From positions 1,113,115 through 1,177,114 of the forward strand of contig NC_018664.1 in the NCBI RefSeq assembly GCF_000299355.1: DNA of 64,000 nucleotides. The letters run 5' to 3'. Shown here one piece after another: positions 52,835 to 63,100 of this stretch (the stretch's first letter is position 1; every line of letters starts with the position of its first letter). The translations under genes and the position numbers were made by a program. The notes under the pieces were generated by a model. It did not search any database. It was not told the origin of the DNA and saw only the letters and a list, made by a program, of their open reading frames with translations. This DNA is from Gottschalkia acidurici 9a (lineage in GTDB: Bacteria; Bacillota; Clostridia; Tissierellales; Gottschalkiaceae).

Positions 52835-53305
52835 ATGACAGTAAATATTGTACTATATCAACCAGAAATACCACAGAACACAGGAAACATAGCTAGAAGT
52901 TGTGCAGCTACAGGAGCTTCTCTTCATCTTATAAAACCTCTAGGCTTTTCAATAGATGATAAGCACCTAAAAAGAGCAGGACTAGACTATTGGAGCTTAT
53001 TAGATTTACATGTGTATGAAAATATAGATGAGTTCTTTGAAAAAAACTCTAGTGGAAGTTTTTACTTTTCTACGACTAAAGGCGTTAAGAATTATTCTGA
53101 TTTTGCATTTGAAGAGAATTCATTTATAATTTTTGGAAAGGAAACAGCTGGATTACCAAAAGAAATATTAGAAAAATATAGAGAAAAAACTATGCGAATT
53201 CCTATGGTTAATGTCGAAAAAGCAAGATCTTTAAACCTGTCAAATTCAGTAGCTATAGTCCTATATGAGGCACTTAGACAACAAGGCTTCTTAAATCTTA
53301 TATAA
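52835..53305 (+). CDS. trmL: tRNA (cytidine/uridine-34 2'-O)-methyltransferase TrmL
   Basis: SPOUT-family methyltransferase (156 aa). It has the N-terminal LYQPEIPQNTGNIARSCAA, the LHLIKPLGF segment and the trefoil knot FGKETAGLPKEIL, RIPM and ARSLNLSNSVAIVLYEALRQ. It modifies the wobble base ribose of leucine tRNAs. The ATG has AAGGAGGA upstream. It is a single-gene unit. Confidence 0.94.
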   Translation: MTVNIVLYQPEIPQNTGNIARSCAATGASLHLIKPLGFSIDDKHLKRAGLDYWSLLDLHVYENIDEFFEKNSSGSFYFSTTKGVKNYSDFAFEENSFIIFGKETAGLPKEILEKYREKTMRIPMVNVEKARSLNLSNSVAIVLYEALRQQGFLNLI

Positions 53306-53414
53306 AATTAGTTAACAAAGTTAACATAGATTTAACAAAACTTTTACCTAAATATATTATTATTTTAATGGTACAAGCCATATAAAATAATAATATAAAA
53401 TTAGGAGGGTATAA

Positions 53415-55019
53415 ATGGAAATAGCATTCGGTGTTATCGGTGGTCTTGGAATGTTTCTATATGGAATGAATATTATGGGAACGGGACTACAAAAAGCAGC
53501 AGGAGAGAAACTAAAAAGACTTATAGAAATATTAACTAATAATAGATTCATGGGGGTACTAGTTGGTGCACTTGTGACAATGGTAATTCAAAGTAGTAGT
53601 GCAACTACAGTAATGGTAGTTGGTTTTGTCAATGCAGGCATAATGACATTGACCCAAGCTGTAGGAGTTATAATGGGAGCTAATGTAGGTACAACAGTTA
53701 CAGCTCAGCTTATAGCATTTAATTTTTCTCAAATTGCTCCAGTAGCTATAGGTATAGGGGTTGCAATCCTTTTATTCTCATCAAACAAGAAACATAAAGA
53801 ATTTGCAGAAATATTAATTGGTTTTGGTATTCTTTTTGTAGGAATGGACTTAATGTCAAGCTCTCTTAAGCCTTTAAGTAAATCAGAAACTTTTAGAGGT
53901 TTACTAATGAGCCTTAACAATCCTTTTATAGGAATACTAGTAGGATTTGGATTAACTACTATGTTACAAAGTAGTAGTGCATCTATAGGGTTATTATTAG
54001 CGTTAGCTATGGAAGGTTTTATAAATATAGATATGGCTTTACCAATACTATTTGGAGATAATATTGGAACTACTACTACGGCTTTAATATCAAGTATAGG
54101 GGCTAATAAAACTGCGAAAAAAGCTGCATTTATTCACTTCCTATTTAACGTAACAGGAACTATACTCTTTATGATAGTACTTAGAAAGCCTATACAAAGC
54201 ATAGTTTATAGCTTTTCACCATCAGATGTACAAAGACAAATTGCAAATGCACATACACTATTTAACTTAACAAATGTAATTATACAATTCCCATTTGCAG
54301 GTTTACTAGTTAAAGCGGCTGAAAGAGTAATAAAAGGTGATAAAGAAGATGAAAATCAATTATTAAAATATATAGACAGCAGAATTATAGAAACTCCTTC
54401 AGTAGCACTAGGTCAAGTTTCTAAGGAAGTTTTAAGAATGAGTAAAATGGCTGAAGATAACTTAAAAACAGCATCAGAAGCATTTTATAGTAAAGATGAT
54501 AAGCTAATAAACAAGGTATTTGATGGAGAGAAAAAAGTAAATGAACTAGAGCAAGGAATAACAGAATATTTAGTTCAACTTTCAAACGCACCGCTAACAG
54601 ATGAACAACATAATATGGTTACAACTTTATTCCATGCTATAAACGATATTGAACGTATTTCAGATCACTCAGAAAATGTAGCTGAACTTACACAATACAG
54701 AATAGATGATGATCTTTGGTTTACAGACGACGCTATTGCGGAACTTCATATAATGTTTGATAGGGTTCATGAACTTTATCAGAATGCTATTCTAGCATTT
54801 AAAACAGCTGATGCAGATATAGCTAGAAAAGTTATAATAGAAGAAGATGAAATAGATATTATGGAGAAAAAATATAGAATAAATCATATAGAAAGACTTA
54901 ACGGTAAAAGTTGTAGATTAGGTTCAGGAATAGTATATCTAGACATAATAAGCAACTTAGAAAGAGTAGCAGATCATTCAGCAAATATAGCACAGTATGT
55001 ACTAGATGCGGTAGAATAA
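53415..55019 (+). CDS. Na/Pi cotransporter family protein with PhoU-like domain
   Basis: Protein of 534 aa: an N-terminal Na+/phosphate cotransporter (NptA) domain with two QSSSA motifs (QSSSATTVMVVG near 57 and QSSSASIGLLLAL near 185) in an inverted repeat of about eight helices, then a C-terminal PhoU-like four-helix region (about 330-530). In E. coli and others YjbB-type proteins export phosphate. No pst or phoBR genes are adjacent. A TTAACA-rich region lies upstream, with no clear Pho box. A strong terminator follows. Confidence 0.9.
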   Translation: MEIAFGVIGGLGMFLYGMNIMGTGLQKAAGEKLKRLIEILTNNRFMGVLVGALVTMVIQSSSATTVMVVGFVNAGIMTLTQAVGVIMGANVGTTVTAQLIAFNFSQIAPVAIGIGVAILLFSSNKKHKEFAEILIGFGILFVGMDLMSSSLKPLSKSETFRGLLMSLNNPFIGILVGFGLTTMLQSSSASIGLLLALAMEGFINIDMALPILFGDNIGTTTTALISSIGANKTAKKAAFIHFLFNVTGTILFMIVLRKPIQSIVYSFSPSDVQRQIANAHTLFNLTNVIIQFPFAGLLVKAAERVIKGDKEDENQLLKYIDSRIIETPSVALGQVSKEVLRMSKMAEDNLKTASEAFYSKDDKLINKVFDGEKKVNELEQGITEYLVQLSNAPLTDEQHNMVTTLFHAINDIERISDHSENVAELTQYRIDDDLWFTDDAIAELHIMFDRVHELYQNAILAFKTADADIARKVIIEEDEIDIMEKKYRINHIERLNGKSCRLGSGIVYLDIISNLERVADHSANIAQYVLDAVE

Positions 55020-55035
55020 TTTAATATATATAGTG

Positions 55036-55077
55036 AAAAAACAGAATGAGTTATTGAAACTACATTCTGTTTTTTTA
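55036..55077 (+). terminator. terminator after the Na/Pi cotransporter gene
   Basis: AAAAACAGAATG pairs with CATTCTGTTTTT around a 14-base loop, followed by more Ts. Confidence 0.9.
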
Positions 55078-55208
55078 TATATAATCATTGAATAGAAATA
55101 TAAAAGGAGGGTAAAACATATAGTAATTATGTAATTAGAGTTATTACTCTATAGGAACTGTAATACTTATATAACAATGAATGAAATGGAGAAAAGGAGC
55201 GATAAAGA

Positions 55209-56153
55209 ATGAATGATATATATGATTTAATCATAATAGGATCAGGACCGGCTGGTCTTTCTGCTGGATTATATTCAGGTAGAGCAAAATTAAGAGCATT
55301 AATAATAGAAAAAGAAAAGCCAGGAGGACAGATAGCTTCAACAAATGAGGTTGCAAACTATCCAGGCTCTATTAAAGATGCGACAGGTCCATCTTTAATA
55401 GAAAGAATGGTAGAACAATCAGATCAATTTGGTACAGAAAGAGTAACAGATGAAGTAAGAGAAGTTAATTTAAAGGATAAGATAAAGGTAGTAAAGAGCG
55501 ATAAAGGAGAATATAAATCAAAATCAGTTATAATAGCAACTGGAGCTAAACCTAAATTATTAGGATGCCCTGGTGAGAAAGACTTTATAGGAAGAGGAGT
55601 TTCATATTGTTCTACTTGTGACGGGGACTTTTTTACTGGTCTAGATGTATATGTTGTAGGAGGAGGAGACTCTGCTGTTCAAGAAGCTCTTCACTTAACT
55701 AAGTTTGCAAAAAAAGTTACTATAATTCACAGAAGAAGTGAGTTGAAAGCTGCGAAATCTTTACAAGATAGAGCATTCAAAAATGAAAAGATAGATTATA
55801 TATGGGACTCAGAGGTTAAAGAAATAAAAGGAGAAGGAATAGTAAATTCGCTAGTATTGGAGAATTTAAAAACTGGAGAAAAGAGAGAAATTATAGCAGA
55901 TGATGAATTTGGAACTTTCGGAGTGTTTATATTCGTGGGATATGATCCACAGACAGAAGTATTCAAAGATCAGATAGAATTAGATAGAGGATATATAAAG
56001 ACAGACGAATATATGAAAACTAGTCTTCTAGGAGTATTTGCAGCAGGAGATTGTAGAAATACACCTCTAAGACAGGTTATAACAGCTTCAGCAGATGGTG
56101 CCATAGCATCTATTTATGCAGAGAAGTATATACATGATGAATTTGAGAGTTAA
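55209..56153 (+). CDS. trxB: Thioredoxin reductase
   Basis: FAD/NAD(P)H disulfide reductase (314 aa). FAD loop GSGPAGLSAGLYSGRA near the N-terminus, redox motif CSTC (C134 and C137), second dinucleotide loop GGGDSAVQEALHL and the C-terminal GVFAAGDCRNTPLRQVITASADGA. The NADPH-contact motif reads HRRSELKA, with Lys in place of the usual second Arg of HRRxxxR, so cofactor preference is uncertain. No thioredoxin gene is adjacent. The ATG follows AAAAGGAGCG. Confidence 0.92.
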   Translation: MNDIYDLIIIGSGPAGLSAGLYSGRAKLRALIIEKEKPGGQIASTNEVANYPGSIKDATGPSLIERMVEQSDQFGTERVTDEVREVNLKDKIKVVKSDKGEYKSKSVIIATGAKPKLLGCPGEKDFIGRGVSYCSTCDGDFFTGLDVYVVGGGDSAVQEALHLTKFAKKVTIIHRRSELKAAKSLQDRAFKNEKIDYIWDSEVKEIKGEGIVNSLVLENLKTGEKREIIADDEFGTFGVFIFVGYDPQTEVFKDQIELDRGYIKTDEYMKTSLLGVFAAGDCRNTPLRQVITASADGAIASIYAEKYIHDEFES

Positions 56154-56216
56154 TTATAAGCTATATTTCATAAAAGTAATATCATTACTATAAGTAGAGA
56201 TACAATATCTTTAGTA

Positions 56217-56346
56217 TTGACAGCTCTATTCATATGACTTTATTAAGAATGAAAAAACTTATGTAAAGAATGGTAACTGAGAAAGATATAATGTATTGAC
56301 AAAAAAGCTTAGATTTATTTTATAAATAAATCTAAGTTTTTTTTAT
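56217..56346 (+). ncRNA. possible small RNA with its own promoter between trxB and gap
   Basis: TTGACA (56217) and TATTAA (56241) are 18 bases apart, giving a predicted transcript start near 56253. A strong terminator at 56301-56344 would end a transcript of about 90-95 bases. The only ATG frame inside ends after a few codons. Alternatively, this is just the trxB 3' region and terminator. The -10 match is weak, so this is speculative. Confidence 0.25.
56301..56344 (+). terminator. terminator upstream of the gap promoter
   Basis: CTTAGATTTATTT and AATAAATCTAAG form a stem of about 12 bp flanked by A6 and T8 runs that also pair. It insulates the gap gene from trxB. Confidence 0.9.
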
Positions 56347-56353
56347 CAAAACC

Positions 56354-56382
56354 TTGAAGTTTACAAGTGATTAGACTATACT
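56354..56382 (+). promoter_or_regulatory. sigma-A promoter of the glycolytic cluster
   Basis: TTGAAG and TATACT are exactly 17 bases apart. The leader to the gap ATG would be about 190 bases and includes the inverted repeat at 56462. Confidence 0.6.
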
Positions 56383-56461
56383 TAAATATGATAGTTTGCC
56401 CTAAAAAATGAAAGAGCGTATAACGAAATGAATATATTGAGAAAATAATACATATTAATTA

Positions 56462-56492
56462 TTTTACAATATATAGAATGGATATTGTAAAA
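56462..56492. repeat. perfect 11-bp inverted repeat in the gap leader
   Basis: TTTTACAATAT and ATATTGTAAAA are exact complements with a 9-base centre. Glycolytic gap operons are often controlled by CggR, but no cggR gene is present in the window; this repeat could be an operator for an unlinked regulator or an RNA stabiliser. The remainder of the 422-base gap is covered by the small-RNA candidate, terminator and promoter. Confidence 0.5.
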
Positions 56493-56575
56493 AAGGGTAT
56501 AAACACTTAAAGACATGTTTTTTTAGAGACAGACAACTATAAAAATAAACTATAAAATTAGAGGAGGAATTTTTA

Positions 56576-57595
56576 ATGGCTGTAAAAATTGGAATTAGTG
56601 GTTTTGGTAGAATAGGAAGAGATATATTAAGAGCTTATTTTGAAAGTGGTGCTACAGACGTAGAAATAGTAGCAATAAATAATGGATCAGGTAGTGCAAA
56701 AGATTTAGCACACTTATTTAAATATGACTCATTATACGGAAGATTTGATGGAGACATTGAAGTAGTGTCTGACGATAAAATCAAAATAAATGGAAAAGAA
56801 TTAGCAGTAATAAGAGAAAGAAGTCCAGAAAATATACCTTGGAAGCAATTAGGAGTAGAAATAGTTATAGATGCTACAGGAGCATTCAGAGATAAAGCAG
56901 GATTAGAAAGACACCTACAAGGTGGAGCTAAGAAAGTTATATTAACAGCACCAGCTAAAGGTGACGATGTTAAAACTATAGTTATGGGAGTTAATGAGAA
57001 CGAATATAATAAAGATGAACATAATATAGTTTCAAATGCATCATGTACTACAAACTGTTTAGCTCCATTTACTAAAATAATTTTAGAAAAGTTTGGAGTT
57101 AAAAAAGGTCTTATGACTACAGTTCACGCGTATACAAATGACCAAAACGTATTAGATAATGCTCACTCAGACCCTAGAAGAGCAAGAGCAGCAGCAGAGT
57201 CAATAATACCTACAACAACAGGAGCTGCTAAAGCAGTTGCATTAGTTATACCAGAGTTAAAAGGAAAATTAAATGGATTTGCAATGAGAGTACCTACTCC
57301 TACAGTTTCAGTAGTAGATGTTGTATTTGAAGTAGAAAAAGCTACTACAGCTGAAGAAGTAAACGCAGCTCTTAAAGAAGCCGCTGAAGGTGAATTAAAA
57401 GGAATATTAGGATTTTCAGATGAGCCATTAGTATCAATAGACTATAAAAAAGATCCTCATTCATCAATAGTAGACGGACTATCAACTATGGTAATAGATA
57501 ACATGGTTAAAGTAGTATCATGGTATGATAACGAGTGGGGATACTCATCAAGAGTATTAGACCTTGCAAGATACATCACTAGTAAAGGAATCTAA
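56576..57595 (+). CDS. gap: Glyceraldehyde-3-phosphate dehydrogenase, phosphorylating
   Basis: Oxidises glyceraldehyde-3-phosphate to 1,3-bisphosphoglycerate (339 aa). The catalytic Cys lies in SNASCTTNCLAP (about residue 154), with the HAYTNDQ, IIPTTTGAAKAV and WYDNEWGYS blocks intact. Two differences from the family are notable: the dinucleotide loop is GISGFGRIG (Asn to Ser at the third position), and AINNGS has Asn36 where NAD-specific enzymes carry Asp (E. coli AIND). The start has GAGGAGG upstream. It heads gap-pgk-tpi-gpmI-eno; pgk follows after 138 bases containing a hairpin. Confidence 0.95.
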   Translation: MAVKIGISGFGRIGRDILRAYFESGATDVEIVAINNGSGSAKDLAHLFKYDSLYGRFDGDIEVVSDDKIKINGKELAVIRERSPENIPWKQLGVEIVIDATGAFRDKAGLERHLQGGAKKVILTAPAKGDDVKTIVMGVNENEYNKDEHNIVSNASCTTNCLAPFTKIILEKFGVKKGLMTTVHAYTNDQNVLDNAHSDPRRARAAAESIIPTTTGAAKAVALVIPELKGKLNGFAMRVPTPTVSVVDVVFEVEKATTAEEVNAALKEAAEGELKGILGFSDEPLVSIDYKKDPHSSIVDGLSTMVIDNMVKVVSWYDNEWGYSSRVLDLARYITSKGI

Positions 57596-57653
57596 TTTAT
57601 AAGTTATAATAGATTTAAAAAGTGATTAAAAAAGTAAAAGAAATTAAATTTAC

Positions 57654-57692
57654 AAAGAGCGGTTTAATAGTATTACTATTAAACCTTCTCTT
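57654..57692 (+). promoter_or_regulatory. intercistronic hairpin between gap and pgk
   Basis: GGTTTAATAG pairs exactly with CTATTAAACC around a 5-base loop, and AAGAG/CTCTT can extend it across an internal loop. No U-tract follows, so it is more likely an RNA stabiliser, processing site or partial terminator setting the gap-to-pgk ratio than a full terminator. Confidence 0.5.
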
Positions 57693-57733
57693 ATGTATAA
57701 GGACAAACACAAAATCTAGGGGGTTATGTTTAT

Positions 57734-58927
57734 ATGCTTAATAAAAAGAGTATAGAAGATTTAGATATAAAGGGAAAAAGAGTTTTAGTAAGATGTGACT
57801 TTAATGTTCCTATGAATGATAAGGGCGAAATTACTGATGACATAAGAATAGCCAGTGCACTTCCTACTATTAAATACATAATAGAGAACGGTGGAAAAGC
57901 AGTAGTTATGTCTCACTTTGGAAGACCAAAGGGAGAACCTAATTCTAAATACAGCTTAAAACCAGTAGCAGAAAGACTTTCAAAGTTAATAGAAAAAGAA
58001 GTAGTTTTTGCAGATGATGATACTGTAGTAGGAGAAAAAACTAAAGAAATAGTTTCAAATATGAAAGATGGAGACATAGTATTACTTCAAAATACTAGAT
58101 ATAGAAAAGAAGAAGAAAAAAACGGAGACGATTTTGCAAAAGAATTAGCTTCTTTAGGAGATGTATATGTAAATGACGCTTTCGGTACTGCACATAGGGC
58201 TCATGCTTCTAACGTAGGAGTAAGTAAATATCTTCCTTCATCAGTTGGATATCTAGTGAAAAAAGAAATAGATATAATGGGTAAAGCTATGTTAGATCCA
58301 GAAAAACCATTTGTAGCTATTTTAGGTGGAGCAAAAGTTTCAGATAAAATAGGCGTAATAGAAAATCTTCTAGAAAAAGTAGACAGTATAATAGTTGGTG
58401 GAGGAATGGTCTTTACTTTCTTTAAAGCTCAAGGTTTAGAAATCGGAAAATCTCTTTTAGAAGAAGATAAAATAGACTTAGCTAAAGAATTAATTGAAAA
58501 AGCAAAAGCAAAAAATGTAGATCTTTTACTACCAGTAGATATAGTAGTAGGTAAAGAATTCAAAAATGATACGGAATTTAAGACTGTTGACATAGATGGT
58601 ATACCAGATGATTATATGGGACTAGATATAGGAGAAAAAAGTATCGAATTATTTTCAAAAACTATAAAAGAAGCTAAGACAGTATTATGGAATGGACCTA
58701 TGGGTGTATTTGAGATGTCTAACTTTGCTAAAGGAACAGAAGGAATAGCTAAAGCTATGGCAGAATCAGAAGGAGTAACTATAGTAGGTGGAGGAGATAG
58801 TGCTGCTGCAGTAGAACAAACAGGTTTAGATAAGCAAATGACACATATATCTACTGGTGGAGGAGCATCACTAGAGTTCTTTGAAGGTAAGGTACTACCA
58901 GGAATAGAAGATATCGACGAAAAGTAA
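57734..58927 (+). CDS. pgk: Phosphoglycerate kinase
   Basis: Transfers phosphate from 1,3-bisphosphoglycerate to ADP (397 aa). Substrate-binding segments [14 protein letters not shown] and MSHFGRP lie in the N-terminal lobe. The C-terminal lobe has the [16 protein letters not shown] block, the WNGPMGVFE motif and [11 protein letters not shown]. The length and motifs are normal. It is followed by tpi after 12 bases. Confidence 0.97.
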   Translation: MLNKKSIEDLDIKGKRVLVRCDFNVPMNDKGEITDDIRIASALPTIKYIIENGGKAVVMSHFGRPKGEPNSKYSLKPVAERLSKLIEKEVVFADDDTVVGEKTKEIVSNMKDGDIVLLQNTRYRKEEEKNGDDFAKELASLGDVYVNDAFGTAHRAHASNVGVSKYLPSSVGYLVKKEIDIMGKAMLDPEKPFVAILGGAKVSDKIGVIENLLEKVDSIIVGGGMVFTFFKAQGLEIGKSLLEEDKIDLAKELIEKAKAKNVDLLLPVDIVVGKEFKNDTEFKTVDIDGIPDDYMGLDIGEKSIELFSKTIKEAKTVLWNGPMGVFEMSNFAKGTEGIAKAMAESEGVTIVGGGDSAAAVEQTGLDKQMTHISTGGGASLEFFEGKVLPGIEDIDEK

Positions 58928-58939
58928 GGAGGAATTACA

Positions 58940-59686
58940 TTGAGAAAGCCTTTTATCGCAGGTAACTGGAAGATGCACAAGACAATAAATGAGTCTGTAG
59001 AATTAGTTAGAGAAATAAAAGCTAAAATAAAAGACTCTGATGTTGAAGTAGCAGTTTGTGTTCCATTTACTTCTTTAAATGAAGTGAAAAAAGAAATACA
59101 AGAGACAAATATAAAGCTTGGTGCTCAAAATATGCATTGGGAAGAAAGTGGTGCATTTACAGGAGAAGTATCAGGAGCTATGTTAAAGGAAATAGGTGTA
59201 GACTATGTTATTCTAGGCCACTCTGAAAGAAGACAGTATTTCGGAGAAACAGATGAAACAGTAAATAAGAAAATAAAAAAAGCGCTAGAATATAATATAA
59301 ATCCTATATTCTGTGTAGGAGAGACACTAGAACAAAGAGAATCTGGCATTGATAGAGAAATAATTAAAGGCCAAGTAATAAAAGGATTAGAAGATATATC
59401 TAGTGAAGATTTAGAAAGAATAGTTATAGCTTATGAGCCAATATGGGCTATAGGAACAGGAAAAACAGCGTCTAAGGAAGATGCAAATAGTATGATTTCA
59501 TTCATTAGAGAAACATTAAAAGAAAAATATGACTCAGAAGTTTCTCAAAAAGTTAGAATACAATATGGTGGAAGTGTTAAGCCAGACAATGTAAGTGAAA
59601 TAATGAGTCAATCAGATATAGATGGTGCATTAGTAGGTGGAGCTAGCTTAAAGTCTGATGATTTCTTAGCACTTGTTCAGTTTTAA
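58940..59686 (+). CDS. tpiA: Triosephosphate isomerase
   Basis: Interconverts dihydroxyacetone phosphate and glyceraldehyde-3-phosphate (248 aa). N-terminal FIAGNWKMHKT with the catalytic Lys, catalytic His in LGHSERR (about 95), catalytic Glu and flexible loop in AYEPIWAIGTGKTA (about 170), and YGGSVKPDN are present. The start is TTG with AAGGAGGA upstream, in keeping with several genes here. Confidence 0.97.
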   Translation: MRKPFIAGNWKMHKTINESVELVREIKAKIKDSDVEVAVCVPFTSLNEVKKEIQETNIKLGAQNMHWEESGAFTGEVSGAMLKEIGVDYVILGHSERRQYFGETDETVNKKIKKALEYNINPIFCVGETLEQRESGIDREIIKGQVIKGLEDISSEDLERIVIAYEPIWAIGTGKTASKEDANSMISFIRETLKEKYDSEVSQKVRIQYGGSVKPDNVSEIMSQSDIDGALVGGASLKSDDFLALVQF

Positions 59687-59699
59687 AGGAGATGTAAAT

Positions 59700-61232
59700 A
59701 TGACTAGAAAACTGGTAACTCTCGTAATACTTGATGGTTGGGGTATCGGAAAAGATTATGAAGGAAATGCTATCTTAAGAGCTAAAGCTGATAATTATAG
59801 AATGATCTCAGAGAAATATCCTAATACAAGGTTAGAAGCTAGTGGTTTTGCAGTAGGACTTCCATCGGGACAGATGGGAAATTCTGAAGTAGGTCACTTA
59901 AATATAGGTGCAGGAAGAGTGGTTTATCAAGAACTTACTAGAATAACTAAAAGTATACAGGAAAAAGAGTTTTTTGAAAAAGTAGAGTTTTTACAAGCTA
60001 TAGAAAATTGTAAAAATAATAAATCGAAGCTACATCTTATGGGATTACTTTCAGATGGTGGGGTTCATAGTCATAATAGTCATTTATATGCACTGCTAGA
60101 GCTTGCAAAACAACAGGGATTAAAAGAAGTCTATGTTCACTGTTTCTTAGATGGAAGAGACACACCACCACAAAGTGCTAAGATTTATCTTGAGAACTTA
60201 GAAAAAAAGATAAAAGATATAGGAGTAGGTAAGATAGCTACGATATCAGGTAGATATTACTCTATGGATAGAGACAAAAGATGGGATAGAGTAGAAAAAG
60301 CCTATAATGCATTAATACTAGGAGAAGGACAAAAAGCTAGTAGTAGTCAAGAGTGTATAGAGAAGTCTTATGCTGAAAATACAACGGATGAGTTTGTTAT
60401 TCCTACTGTAATAGTAGATGATAATAAACCAGTTGCTACTATAGATGATAACGACTCTGTTATATTCTTTAACTTTAGACCAGATAGAGCTAGAGAAATA
60501 ACTAGAGCAATCGTAGATCAAAGTTTTGATGGGTTTGAAAGAAAGAAGGAAGTAAAAACTCACTTTGTATGTATGACTATGTATGATGTAAGCATAGAAA
60601 ATGTAGAGGTTGCTTATAAACCTGAGAGCTATGAAAACACATTGGGAGAATATGTGAGTTCTCTTGGACTAAAACAACTTAGAATAGCAGAAACTGAAAA
60701 GTATGCACATGTTACTTTCTTCTTTAATGGTGGGGTAGAGGAACCTAATGCTCAGGAAGATAGGGTACTAATACCATCGCCTAAAGTTGCAACTTATGAC
60801 TTAAAGCCGGAAATGAGTGCTTTTGAAGTAAAAGATGAGGTCATAAAAAGGATTAAAAGCAAAGAATATGACTTGATAATTATAAACTTTGCTAACTCTG
60901 ATATGGTAGGTCATACGGGAGATTTAGAAGCTGCCATAAAAGCAATAGAGGCAGTAGATATATGCCTGGGTGAGGTTGTAAAAGAAGTAATAAATGTAGA
61001 CGGAAAACTGTTAATAACTGCAGACCATGGTAATGCAGAAGAGATGGTAGACGTTGATACTGGTGGAAACTTTACAGCGCACACAACTAACAAAGTACCA
61101 TGTATAATAGTTGGTGAAGGAGATATTAAGTTAAGAGAAGGAAATTTAGCAGATATAGCTCCTACTCTATTAGATATGATGGGAGAACAAGCTCCTAGTG
61201 AAATGACAGGTAGCTCATTAATTATTAGATAA
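59700..61232 (+). CDS. gpmI: 2,3-bisphosphoglycerate-independent phosphoglycerate mutase
   Basis: Mn-dependent phosphoglycerate mutase (510 aa) of the alkaline phosphatase superfamily; Clostridia use this pH-sensitive form for spores and growth. The nucleophile Ser62 lies in QMGNSEVGHLNIGAGR, the substrate region is HCFLDGRDTPP, and metal ligands lie in FANSDMVGHTGD and TADHGNAEEM. The ATG with AAAGGAGATG upstream is preferred to an earlier in-frame start. Spacing to tpi is 13 bases. Confidence 0.97.
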   Translation: MTRKLVTLVILDGWGIGKDYEGNAILRAKADNYRMISEKYPNTRLEASGFAVGLPSGQMGNSEVGHLNIGAGRVVYQELTRITKSIQEKEFFEKVEFLQAIENCKNNKSKLHLMGLLSDGGVHSHNSHLYALLELAKQQGLKEVYVHCFLDGRDTPPQSAKIYLENLEKKIKDIGVGKIATISGRYYSMDRDKRWDRVEKAYNALILGEGQKASSSQECIEKSYAENTTDEFVIPTVIVDDNKPVATIDDNDSVIFFNFRPDRAREITRAIVDQSFDGFERKKEVKTHFVCMTMYDVSIENVEVAYKPESYENTLGEYVSSLGLKQLRIAETEKYAHVTFFFNGGVEEPNAQEDRVLIPSPKVATYDLKPEMSAFEVKDEVIKRIKSKEYDLIIINFANSDMVGHTGDLEAAIKAIEAVDICLGEVVKEVINVDGKLLITADHGNAEEMVDVDTGGNFTAHTTNKVPCIIVGEGDIKLREGNLADIAPTLLDMMGEQAPSEMTGSSLIIR

Positions 61233-61258
61233 GAAGTATAGGTAAAAACAGGAGGTAG

Positions 61259-62551
<1,293 letters not shown>

Positions 62552-62552
62552 T

Positions 62553-62581
62553 TTGATTTTTAGAACTCTCTATGATAAAAT
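62553..62581 (+). promoter_or_regulatory. sigma-A promoter for secG
   Basis: TTGATT and TAAAAT with a 17-base spacer, plus TGA directly before the -10 (extended). It begins just after the eno stop codon, 33 bases before secG. Confidence 0.6.
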
Positions 62582-62613
62582 AGTCTTGTTTATTAATATC
62601 AGGAGGTGGGTAT

Positions 62614-62850
62614 ATGTCTACCCTATTTACGGTACTTATACTGTTATCAAGCATAATTGTTATAGCATGTGTTTGCGCCCAACAAAGTAAAAGTGGAGGG
62701 CTATCAGGAGCTATATCAGGTGGAGCTTCAGAAAGTGCTTGGTCTCAAGGTAAGGGAAGAAGTTATGAAGCATTATTAGATAAAGCAATAATATTCGGTG
62801 GAGTAATAGTATTAATATCATCGGTAGCATTATCAGCTTTACAAAAGTAG
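62614..62850 (+). CDS. secG: Preprotein translocase subunit SecG
   Basis: Small Sec translocon component (78 aa) with two membrane helices (about 4-22 and 57-75) and the Gly/Ser-rich linker QQSKSGGLSGAISGGASESAW typical of SecG. The ATG has AGGAGGTGG upstream. eno-secG is a common order in Firmicutes; smpB/rnr, often next, are not present. Confidence 0.92.
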   Translation: MSTLFTVLILLSSIIVIACVCAQQSKSGGLSGAISGGASESAWSQGKGRSYEALLDKAIIFGGVIVLISSVALSALQK

Positions 62851-62863
62851 TATGAATAGAAAT

Positions 62864-62899
62864 ACCTCTTTGTCAAAATTATGATGAAGAGGTTTCTTT
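62864..62899 (+). terminator. first hairpin after secG
   Basis: ACCTCTT and AAGAGGT pair around a 16-base loop, followed by TTCTTTATTT. Moderate terminator. Confidence 0.6.
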
Positions 62900-62913
62900 A
62901 TTTAAACAGGATG

Positions 62914-62946
62914 AAAAAACGACTCTTAAATAGAGTCGTTTTTAAA
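62914..62946 (+). terminator. second hairpin after secG
   Basis: AAAAACGACTC and GAGTCGTTTTT form a perfect 11-bp stem with a 7-base loop. Together with the previous hairpin it gives a tandem terminator isolating the glycolytic/secG unit. Confidence 0.85.
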
Positions 62947-63100
62947 ATTTCAACAATCACAAATCTCATAAATATATAATATATTAAGATATAGAAAACT
63001 AAACAACTAGTGAACAAAATTAAGTTATGGTATAAAATAAGATACTTTGATATAATCATATAGGAATAAGAATTATAAAATATTTGTGGGGAGATTTTTT

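Noticed and set aside
55101-55135. Strong AAAGGAGGG site between the Na/Pi and trxB genes
   Set aside because: No start codon lies at a usable distance and the nearest ATG is followed directly by a stop, so no gene is called.
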